The notes beneath the pieces were generated by a model. The model saw only the letters and a list, made by a program, of their open reading frames with translations. It did not search any database and was not told the DNA's origin. Below, piece after piece: positions 6,753 through 11,959 of a DNA stretch of 11,959 nucleotides. The translations under genes were made by a program, and so were the position numbers. Position 1 is the stretch's first letter, and the number at the start of each line of letters is the position of its first letter. The stretch comes from DATKKX01 sp035542775 (GTDB lineage: Bacteria; Planctomycetota; Phycisphaerae; UBA1845; UTPLA1): contig DATKKX010000038.1 of assembly GCA_035542775.1 (NCBI GenBank), forward strand, positions 1 through 11,959. The letters run 5' to 3'.

Positions 6753-7847
6753 ATGTTCACCACCCTGGACCGTTACATCCTGCGAGGCTTCCTCATCAAC
6801 TACGTCATCGCCCTGGGTGTGATGATCGGGCTGTACGTCGTCCTCGATCTGTTCGTCAACCTCGACGAATTCACCGAGATCAAGTCGCAGACCACCCTCC
6901 AGACCCTCGAAAAAATCGCCGATTTCTACAGCCACAACCTGTTCCTGTACTTTGCCCAACTGGCCGGCGTGATCATCCTGCTGGCGGCCTGCTTCACTCT
7001 CGGGCGCTTCTACCGGACCAACGAGCTCACCGCGGTCATGGCTTCCGGCACGTCCCTCTATCGCGTGGCGGCCCCGATCCTCCTGGCCGCTCTGGCCATG
7101 AACGGATTGTGGTTCATCGATCAGGAGCTCATCATCCCGGGCATGGCCGACAAGCTCTCCCGCTCGCACTCCGACATCGAGGGCCGCAACTCCTACGCCG
7201 TCTGGTTCCAGCCCGACCGCGATAACAGCCTGCTTTCAGCCTCCGCCTTCAGTCCCCGCACCAAGGAGATGCGCGGCGTCATCGTCATGCGGCGCGACGC
7301 CAAAGACCGCATGTCGGAGGTCATCCGCGCTGACCGCGCCCGCTGGGACGACGAGCGCCAGTTCTGGCACCTCGAAAACGGCTATCGCATGAAGCTGGGC
7401 GTCAACGCCGTGACCGGCGCGATCGAGGATCTGGGTCGCGAGACCACGACGGAATACTGGTCGGACCTGGCGCCCAAGGATCTGGGTCTGCTCCAGGCCA
7501 CGCTGTGGACATCGTTCATCAGCCTGCCCGAGTTGAACAAGCTGCAGCAGCGCTTCGAGGGCGCCGGGGCCGCCGAGTTCATTCACGTCAAGCACCGGCG
7601 GCTCACCACCATCATCTCGAACATGATTCTGCTCTGTCTGGGCATCCCCTTTTTCCTGAACCGCGAACGCCCGTCGGTCCTGATCGCCGGCGGAAAGTGC
7701 CTGCTGCTGTGCGGCGCCTGTTACGCCATCACCTTCGTCTGCCAGAGCGTGGACATGCCTTTCATGGGCCCCGCCCTGCCCGCGTGGCTGCCCGTGCTGG
7801 TCTTCGGCCCCGTCGCCGTGGTCATGCTCGACGGCATCAAGACTTGA
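6753..7847 (+). CDS. lptG: LptF/LptG-family LPS export permease (LptG-like)
   Basis: Partner membrane subunit of the LptB2FG LPS exporter. The 364-residue product is the usual family size. It begins MFTTLDRYILRGFL, typical of the first helix of this family, followed by helices 2 and 3 (about 62-83 and 103-122) with the cytoplasmic coupling segment TLGRFYRTNELTAVMASGT (82-100). The periplasmic jellyroll (about 148-240) carries the VIRADRARWDDERQFWHLENG stretch in part (190-209), the familiar 'a..a.w....W.L..g' pattern. The SLPEL motif (257-261) precedes the last three helices (about 283-302, 309-330, 341-359). It lies 68 bases after the lptF-like gene on the same strand, most likely one transcript. 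ATG 6753 was preferred over an upstream in-frame TTG at 6741; neither has a clear ribosome-binding site. The gene ends 25 bases from the convergent glycosyltransferase gene. The ATPase partner LptB is not in the window. Confidence 0.86.
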   Translation: MFTTLDRYILRGFLINYVIALGVMIGLYVVLDLFVNLDEFTEIKSQTTLQTLEKIADFYSHNLFLYFAQLAGVIILLAACFTLGRFYRTNELTAVMASGTSLYRVAAPILLAALAMNGLWFIDQELIIPGMADKLSRSHSDIEGRNSYAVWFQPDRDNSLLSASAFSPRTKEMRGVIVMRRDAKDRMSEVIRADRARWDDERQFWHLENGYRMKLGVNAVTGAIEDLGRETTTEYWSDLAPKDLGLLQATLWTSFISLPELNKLQQRFEGAGAAEFIHVKHRRLTTIISNMILLCLGIPFFLNRERPSVLIAGGKCLLLCGACYAITFVCQSVDMPFMGPALPAWLPVLVFGPVAVVMLDGIKT

Positions 7848-7872
7848 TCGCCCCCGCGCTTTGTGTCAGGGA

Positions 7873-9330
7873 TCAGTTTGGGCTGACGGTCTTGAATACG
7901 CCGTCGGCTGAATCCCACCGCAAGATCAAGGCATCGTCTGCGCGATTCCGCGAGGCCGCGTCAGATGTGCTTCCCAGGGTGACCTTTGATGGCTCTACTC
8001 CGCCGGTCAGCCATAGTAGTGAATGCAGGTGGGCCGATTGCATGGGAACATCGAGTACACGGACGGCTCGCCCGGACGCCCTGGCTTCCTCCAGGAGCGG
8101 GGCCGCCTGCTGCGCGGCCAGCAAGAGCCTCTGCCCCTGCCTCTGCTCGTCGAACCAGAAGGCCGCCTTGCGGCCCAGGTGGTGCATTTGACCTGCGATC
8201 GTCAGCAACAACAGCACAAACACGCCGCTGTAAACGACGGCTGGCAGAGCCCTCCTCCTGGTCACCGTGGTCGTCAACCCCGCCCACGCCAGAGATGAAC
8301 CGATCGTGGCGACGTAGTTGTATCTGGCTGCCGAATGGGTCACGAAGAAGCTCGATGGCAACAACGCCACGAACGCCAGCGCCAGGCCCGCGATTACCAC
8401 CCGACGGGCACCGGAAGGCGCTCGCCACAATGCCGCCGCGGCGAGCACCGCCTCGACCCCAAAGACCAAATAGAGCCAAGGCGTCCTCACCACTCCGCGG
8501 TACACGAACAGGCCGGCAAGACGGGAGAGATCCCTTGCCAGGCCGGCCCAGTCCCAAGTGTACGCCCCGCCCTGGACCAGCGGGTTCTCCGACTGAAAGC
8601 GGTGTTGCAGGAGCAGGTAGCCCGCCGTTGCCGCGAGGAAGGGAAGGAGCGTCCACTTTGCTGACCACACTTGCCGATAGACCGATGCGAGCGGCTTCCC
8701 TTCATGACTGGGCAAGGCGAACTCCAGGATGATCAGTGCCGCGAGCAGCGCCGGCGCCTCCTCCTTGGTCAGCAACGCCAGGCAGAACGCCGCCAATGCG
8801 CAAATCCACCAGACCCACCGGCGCGTCTGGCGCCAACGGAGCCAGCAGACGAGTACCGACAATCCGAACAGCGCCAGCAGAGAAGAGGTGCGGGCACTGA
8901 TCCAGCCCACGACTTCTCCATGGGACGGATGACTCGCAAAGACCACCGCACCGATGATTGCGGCCCGGGCATCCCCGGTCATCTGGTACACGAGCAGCGC
9001 CAGACCAAGCGTGCAGCAGATCTCCAGCAGGATGTTCACGGCGAGGTAGGCCGACGGGTGCAGACCTGCCAGCGCGTAGTTTCCCATGAACACGAGGTGA
9101 ACCAGCGGCCGAAAGAAACCGGAGATGCATCGCGAAAAAACCAGGCCCGGCGAATCCAGCGAGCGGATTGCGGCTTCAATCCAGCAGTAGTCGTCCTGGA
9201 CGAAACCGGCATCGAGGACCACCCAGTAGCCGACGCCCTGAACCGCGACAATAAGCAGGAGTGCGATCCCCAGTGACCGCCGCCGGGATCGCGTCTTGCC
9301 CGCATCACTCATTTCAAGGGGATCGGCCAT
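7873..9330 (-). CDS. GT-C superfamily membrane glycosyltransferase, TMTC-like without TPR tail
   Basis: Polytopic inner-membrane protein (485 residues, roughly ten or eleven membrane segments) that probably transfers a sugar from a polyprenyl-phosphate donor to an acceptor on the outer side of the membrane; donor and acceptor are unknown. Evidence for a GT-C fold: an Asp-Asp pair in the first external loop (GFVQDDYCW, 42-50), the FFRPLVHLVF segment (72-81) followed by GLHPSAYLAVNILLE (89-103), HPSHGEVVGWISAR (134-147), LLTKEEAP (186-193) and SAARYNYVATIG (333-344). These resemble the membrane part of TMTC/DUF1736-type proteins. Those usually end in TPR repeats; here a soluble tail of about 95 residues follows instead. 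Start at 9330 or at an in-frame ATG at 9312 (residue 7); no ribosome-binding site decides. It converges on lptG and diverges from ubiB, so it is probably a single-gene transcript. No clear promoter seen. Confidence 0.72.
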   Translation of the reverse strand: MADPLEMSDAGKTRSRRRSLGIALLLIVAVQGVGYWVVLDAGFVQDDYCWIEAAIRSLDSPGLVFSRCISGFFRPLVHLVFMGNYALAGLHPSAYLAVNILLEICCTLGLALLVYQMTGDARAAIIGAVVFASHPSHGEVVGWISARTSSLLALFGLSVLVCWLRWRQTRRWVWWICALAAFCLALLTKEEAPALLAALIILEFALPSHEGKPLASVYRQVWSAKWTLLPFLAATAGYLLLQHRFQSENPLVQGGAYTWDWAGLARDLSRLAGLFVYRGVVRTPWLYLVFGVEAVLAAAALWRAPSGARRVVIAGLALAFVALLPSSFFVTHSAARYNYVATIGSSLAWAGLTTTVTRRRALPAVVYSGVFVLLLLTIAGQMHHLGRKAAFWFDEQRQGQRLLLAAQQAAPLLEEARASGRAVRVLDVPMQSAHLHSLLWLTGGVEPSKVTLGSTSDAASRNRADDALILRWDSADGVFKTVSPN

Positions 9331-9620
9331 GGGGACACGGGTCGCGATCCGCGCCTTTCGCGGAATAATCAGCGGCTGAACCCGCGGACGCGGACGCCGC
9401 TGCCGGGCTGCCTCATGCTATGCCCGCTCACTGCGCTCCGCAACTCGAGAATGGCCTCCGGAGGAACACCCTCGTGTTGACGCCGCCGTCGATAAAGCGG
9501 AATATTGCGTCGGCCGTACCGAATGCTTTTCCGGAGCCTTGACGCCGGCGACCACCGAAATCGCCCGCCTCGCGGACAAGAACTGAAAGCTGATGGCTGA
9601 AAGCTGGAGGCTTTTCTCTC
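9331..9620. other. Divergent intergenic region between glycosyltransferase and ubiB
   Basis: 290 bases. It holds a perfect 10-bp palindrome CCTCCGGAGG (9455-9464), a weak promoter-like pair TTGACG (9477-9482) / AATATT (9501-9506) with an 18-base spacer towards ubiB, and a 14-base tandem repeat next to the ubiB ribosome-binding site (listed separately). No gene is supported. A minus-strand frame is open through 9428-9620 but continues antisense through ubiB, so I did not call it. Confidence 0.5.
9583..9610 (+). repeat. 14-base tandem repeat forming the ubiB ribosome-binding site
   Basis: Two adjacent 14-base units, CTGAAAGCTG+ATGG (9583-9596) and CTGAAAGCTG+GAGG (9597-9610). The first ten bases are identical and 12 of 14 positions match. 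The end of the second unit gives GGAGG (9606-9610), 10 bases before the ATG at 9621, which is what supports that start for ubiB. Confidence 0.7.
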
Positions 9621-11324
9621 ATGTCCCTCGCCACGCTGCCCAAGACGGTTCGCACCTTCACGCGCCTCCGCGTGATCGCCCAGGTCCTGTCCAAGCATGG
9701 CTTCGGCCATTTCGTCGACCGCATGCAACTGGGCAGATACCTTCCCTCGCTTGGCTGGATCCGGCGAGGCCGGCCTCCGGCCGAAGAGCACGACATCGAC
9801 CCGTTGGAAGCGATCGGCGCGAGGCTGGTCCGCGTCTGCGAGGAGCTCGGTCCGACCTTCGTCAAGCTCGGACAGGCCGCCTCCACCCGGCCGGACATCC
9901 TGCCGTCCCAGATTCAGGCCGCCCTGGAGAAATTGCAGGATGAGGTCACCCCGTTTCCGACTGAGCAGGCCCGGCGCATCTTCCACCAGACCACCGGCAC
10001 AACCGTCGATGAAGCCTTCCGCGAGTTCACCGACCAGCCTTTCGCCAGCGGCTCCATTGCTCAGGTCCACCGGGCGGTCACGACCGATGGTCAGGAGGTC
10101 GTCGTCAAGATCAAGCGCCCCGGCATCGACCAGACCGTCCAGCTCGACATCTACGTCCTGGAATGGCTGGCCGACCGCGCCGAGTCCCTCTTCCCGGAGT
10201 TGCGCCCGTACCATCCCAAGATGCTGGTCGACGAGTTCGCCCAGACCATCCGCCACGAGCTTGACTTCATCAATGAGGCATCGGCCACCTCGCGCTTCTA
10301 TGAAGCCTTCAAGGATGATCCCCATATCTACACGCCCGCGGTTCGCTGGGACCTGACGGGCTCGAGCGTCCTGACCCTGGAATTCATGCACGGCATCCGC
10401 CTGCGCGAGGCGTTGGATGGCCAGGCCGGCTCCTGTGACAAGCCCGCGCTGGCCCGCAGCCTGGCGGAGTGCTTCCTTACCCAGTTCTTCGAGCTGGGCC
10501 TCTTTCACGCCGATCCGCACCCGGGCAACCTGCTCATTCGCCCTCCGGCCGGCATCGTGCTGTTCGACTTCGGCATGGTCGGCCGCATGGATGACGAACT
10601 GGTCGGCCGCCTCGTTTTCGGCATATACGCCGCGGTCAGGCGGGAGACCGAGATCCTGGTGGACATTCTCGCGGATCTCGGTGCCATCGGTCGCAGCACT
10701 GACCGCGAAGCTCTGGGTCGGGATCTCGACCGGCTCCTGGAGAAGTACAACGGGCTGCCCTTGAAGCACCTCAATCTCAGCACGATCTTCAAGGAACTGA
10801 TCGACACCATGCGTCGAAACGACGTCACCCTGCCCCGTGATTTCGTGGCCATGATCAGGTCGCTCACCACCGGATGGGGCGTCGTCCTGCAGCTCGACCC
10901 TGACCTCAACCTGGTCGAGCTGATCGAGCCGAAGCTGGCCAAGCTCCTTCGCGAACGCGCCTCCGGCCATCGCCTGCTGCGGATCGCCGGTATTTCCGCT
11001 TGGCACCTCGGCAACATTATGCGGGACGCTCCGCGTCTAATTCGCGACGTCATGCGCGGCATCGGCCGCGGACAGTTTCAGCTTCACCTCCGTCACGAAG
11101 ACCTCGCTCATCTTGCCGGGGAGTTCGACCGTTCCAGCAACCGGCTGGCGTTTTCCGTACTCATGGCCTCGACCATCATCGGCAGCTCCATGCTTTTGAG
11201 CATGGATTCGGATGCCGGGCTTCTCGGCATGCCTTTGCGCTATCTGGGATTCGTCGGCTACGCCCTGTCCTTCCTGATGGCCATGTGGTTGGGCATCGCC
11301 ATCTGGCGCAGCGGACGAATGTAG
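9621..11324 (+). CDS. ubiB: UbiB/ABC1 (ADCK)-family atypical kinase-like protein
   Basis: Member of the atypical protein-kinase-like family (UbiB, COQ8/ADCK) needed for isoprenoid-quinone biosynthesis in many bacteria and mitochondria; it acts at the inner membrane, as an ATPase rather than a proven protein kinase. The 567-residue product is the normal family length. Motifs in order: KxGQ segment FVKLGQAASTRPDILP (80-95), the Ala-rich loop in place of the glycine loop, FASGSIAQVHRA (141-152), the lysine strand VVVKIKRPGI (160-169), the ExD-type segment RHELDFINEA (211-220), the catalytic loop HADPHPGN (296-303) and DFG (316-318). Two C-terminal membrane helices (about 510-527 and 538-562) complete the plan. 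GGAGG 10 bases before the ATG supports the start. No quinone-pathway gene is next to it, so the pathway is inferred from family. No strong terminator follows. Confidence 0.9.
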   Translation: MSLATLPKTVRTFTRLRVIAQVLSKHGFGHFVDRMQLGRYLPSLGWIRRGRPPAEEHDIDPLEAIGARLVRVCEELGPTFVKLGQAASTRPDILPSQIQAALEKLQDEVTPFPTEQARRIFHQTTGTTVDEAFREFTDQPFASGSIAQVHRAVTTDGQEVVVKIKRPGIDQTVQLDIYVLEWLADRAESLFPELRPYHPKMLVDEFAQTIRHELDFINEASATSRFYEAFKDDPHIYTPAVRWDLTGSSVLTLEFMHGIRLREALDGQAGSCDKPALARSLAECFLTQFFELGLFHADPHPGNLLIRPPAGIVLFDFGMVGRMDDELVGRLVFGIYAAVRRETEILVDILADLGAIGRSTDREALGRDLDRLLEKYNGLPLKHLNLSTIFKELIDTMRRNDVTLPRDFVAMIRSLTTGWGVVLQLDPDLNLVELIEPKLAKLLRERASGHRLLRIAGISAWHLGNIMRDAPRLIRDVMRGIGRGQFQLHLRHEDLAHLAGEFDRSSNRLAFSVLMASTIIGSSMLLSMDSDAGLLGMPLRYLGFVGYALSFLMAMWLGIAIWRSGRM

Positions 11325-11457
11325 GGAAGCGGGCGCCCGGTTTTCGGTATGACCGACAGATTCCGGCCCGCCGCGGCCTGCTTGGCGGCCGTCCCGCCGC
11401 AGACAGAGATCGGCGGCGTGAGGAGGTGGCCCGGATCACGATCAAACATATGGATAA

Positions 11458-11487
11458 TTGACCCTATCGACGCCTCCCTGGTACAAT
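11458..11487 (+). promoter_or_regulatory. Sigma70-type promoter for the last gene
   Basis: TTGACC (11458-11463), an 18-base spacer, TACAAT (11482-11487): 5 of 6 matches in each hexamer, the best promoter match in the window, set in a locally AT-richer patch just upstream. Transcription would start near 11493-11495, about 117 bases before the predicted ATG. Confidence 0.6.
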
Positions 11488-11489
11488 AG

Positions 11490-11595
11490 GGCATGCGTCA
11501 TTTGGGGTGGGCGAGCGATCGAGTTGGGGGGTGCGCGCCCCGTTTGCGGCCGGAAGACGGCACGTGACAGCCCAGGCGCCCATCGCACGCATGCC
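11490..11595 (+). promoter_or_regulatory. Nested inverted repeats in the leader of the last gene (possible structured RNA)
   Basis: GGCATGCGT (11490-11498) pairs perfectly with ACGCATGCC (11587-11595). Inside it TGGGCG (11508-11513) pairs with CGCCCA (11577-11582). Within that are two small hairpins: GGGGT/GCCCC (11528-11532 / 11537-11541, one G-U pair) and GCCG/CGGC (11549-11552 / 11558-11561) with loop GAAGA. The outer 3' arm ends 3 bases before the GGAG ribosome-binding site (11599-11602). The shape is that of a branched cis-regulatory leader, but I match it to no known riboswitch class. The predicted start of transcription lies within the outer 5' arm, which may shorten that stem. Confidence 0.35.
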
Positions 11596-11611
11596 AATGG
11601 AGAACGGTCCT

Positions 11612-11959
11612 ATGGTCCAGTTGGGTCTGAAACGACTTGCATGGTTGCTGATCGCCATTCTCATTGTGGGGATTTCCCTGCCTGCTCAGCAGTCCCTGGC
11701 CTCCGCCAGGCAGCAGCCGCGCGGCAGAGGGGCCTCCGGGGGAAAGAAACCGGGCGACGACAAGGGAAAGCGGGACCAGGGGAAGAAACAAAAGAAGGAG
11801 GAGGCGGATGACGAGGACAGCGCCCCCGCTAAGGTCAACAAGGACGAGGAGCGTATCCGCTGGGGCCAGCGGCGCAATGAGACCGACGCGCAGTATGACA
11901 AGCGCTACGCGGCGCTGTTGAAGAAGGTCAAGCAGGATAAACGCGGCGACCTCACCGGC
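11612..11959 (+). CDS. Secreted, highly charged protein of unknown function (partial, runs off window)
   Basis: I do not recognise the family. The 116 visible residues begin with a clear Sec signal peptide: basic n-region (MVQLGLKRLA), hydrophobic core (11-23), and a likely signal peptidase I site after LASA (29-32); there is no lipobox cysteine. The mature part opens with a Lys/Gly/Arg-rich low-complexity stretch (33-62), an acidic run (EEADDEDS, 63-70), then a more ordered, charged, probably helical region with WGQRRNE (84-90) and YDKRYAALLKKVK (95-107). The frame is open at the right edge. I chose ATG 11612 because GGAG (11599-11602) lies 9 bases upstream and the signal peptide then begins normally; in-frame ATGs at 11591 and 11597 would add 5-7 residues and overlap that site. 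The gene has its own promoter candidate and leader. The charge-rich head could be a linker or a polyanion-binding tail; that is a guess. Confidence 0.68.
   Translation, partial: MVQLGLKRLAWLLIAILIVGISLPAQQSLASARQQPRGRGASGGKKPGDDKGKRDQGKKQKKEEADDEDSAPAKVNKDEERIRWGQRRNETDAQYDKRYAALLKKVKQDKRGDLTG

Larger units (their letters stand above)
11325..11611. other. Intergenic region between ubiB and the secreted-protein gene
   Basis: 287 bases. The first third has GC-rich self-complementary stretches: the palindrome CGGGCGCCCG (11330-11339) followed by GTTTT, and a 6-bp stem CCGCCG/CGGCGG (11394-11399 / 11411-11416) with an 11-base loop and no T-run. Either could weakly help end the ubiB transcript but neither is a proper intrinsic terminator. 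The second half holds the promoter and folded leader listed separately. No gene supported. Confidence 0.5.

Noticed and set aside
9346..9367. Small hairpin CCGCG/CGCGG as a terminator between divergent genes
   Set aside because: Five-base stem without a T-run on either strand, and it lies at gene starts, where a terminator is not expected.
9477..9506. Promoter-like TTGACG / AATATT upstream of ubiB
   Set aside because: The -10 is weak and the spacer is 18 bases; a second TTGACG at 9539 has no -10 at all, so the -35 match alone carries little weight.
9474..9542. 22-residue leader peptide frame (GTG start) before ubiB
   Set aside because: It has GGAGG 9 bases upstream, but that GGAGG is half of a palindrome and the peptide shows no attenuator-type codon run; not strong enough to call.
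4888..9546. Recurring TTGACGCC (4888, 9477, 9539) as a shared regulatory motif
   Set aside because: All contain the common -35 hexamer and a GC-rich tail; three copies in 12 kb is not convincing evidence of a regulon.
9369..11006. Long minus-strand open frame (about 545 codons) opposite ubiB
   Set aside because: Antisense to a gene with every UbiB motif; no family-like segment, no ribosome-binding site, shadow composition.
11330..11345. Terminator after ubiB (CGGGCGCCCG followed by GTTTT)
   Set aside because: The palindrome leaves no room for a loop beyond a 3-bp stem and the T-run is only four bases.

Overview
The window reads as a stretch of chromosome from a high-GC, diderm (outer-membrane-bearing) bacterium. 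It holds genes for LPS export (two LptF/LptG-type permeases), lipoprotein N-acylation (Lnt) and the rod-type cell-wall elongation machinery (MreD, PBP2). The lineage cannot be read directly. A HEAT-repeat lipoprotein inside the cluster, enlarged Lnt and LptF proteins, a TMTC-like membrane glycosyltransferase and a Lys/Glu-rich secreted protein would fit Planctomycetota (Phycisphaerae-like) or another PVC-type lineage, but that is a low-confidence inference. No rRNA, tRNA, CRISPR array, transposase or phage gene was seen.

Layout. A minus-strand operon runs leftwards from about 4741 to the left edge: lnt (4741-2489), a HEAT-repeat lipoprotein (2492-1410, overlapping the lnt stop as ATGA), mreD (1340-813) and mrdA/PBP2 (800 to the edge, truncated). 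Diverging from it across a 293-bp intergenic region are two plus-strand permease genes, lptF-like (5035-6684) and lptG-like (6753-7847). A membrane GT-C glycosyltransferase on the minus strand (9330-7873) converges on lptG with a 25-bp gap. A UbiB/ABC1-family kinase-like gene (9621-11324, plus) is divergent from it across 290 bp. After 287 non-coding bases with a good sigma70-type promoter and a foldable leader, an unrecognised secreted, highly charged protein starts at 11612 and runs off the right edge.

How they work together. The left two thirds is an envelope-building neighbourhood. Lnt completes acylation of lipoproteins, and its translationally coupled neighbour is itself a predicted lipoprotein. 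MreD and PBP2 belong to the elongasome, and the two Lpt permeases supply the inner-membrane part of LPS transport. The glycosyltransferase may modify an envelope polymer or protein, and UbiB usually supports isoprenoid-quinone biosynthesis at the membrane.

No wholly new multi-gene defence or metabolic system is evident. The points most worth a second look are: an insert of about 130 residues in the periplasmic nitrilase domain of Lnt; an LptF with an additional OstA/LptC-like periplasmic segment; the absence of mreC, with a HEAT lipoprotein in the position before mreD; and a nested stem-forming leader next to the ribosome-binding site of the last gene. All gene starts given were chosen by me from overlap, ribosome-binding sites and family N-termini.
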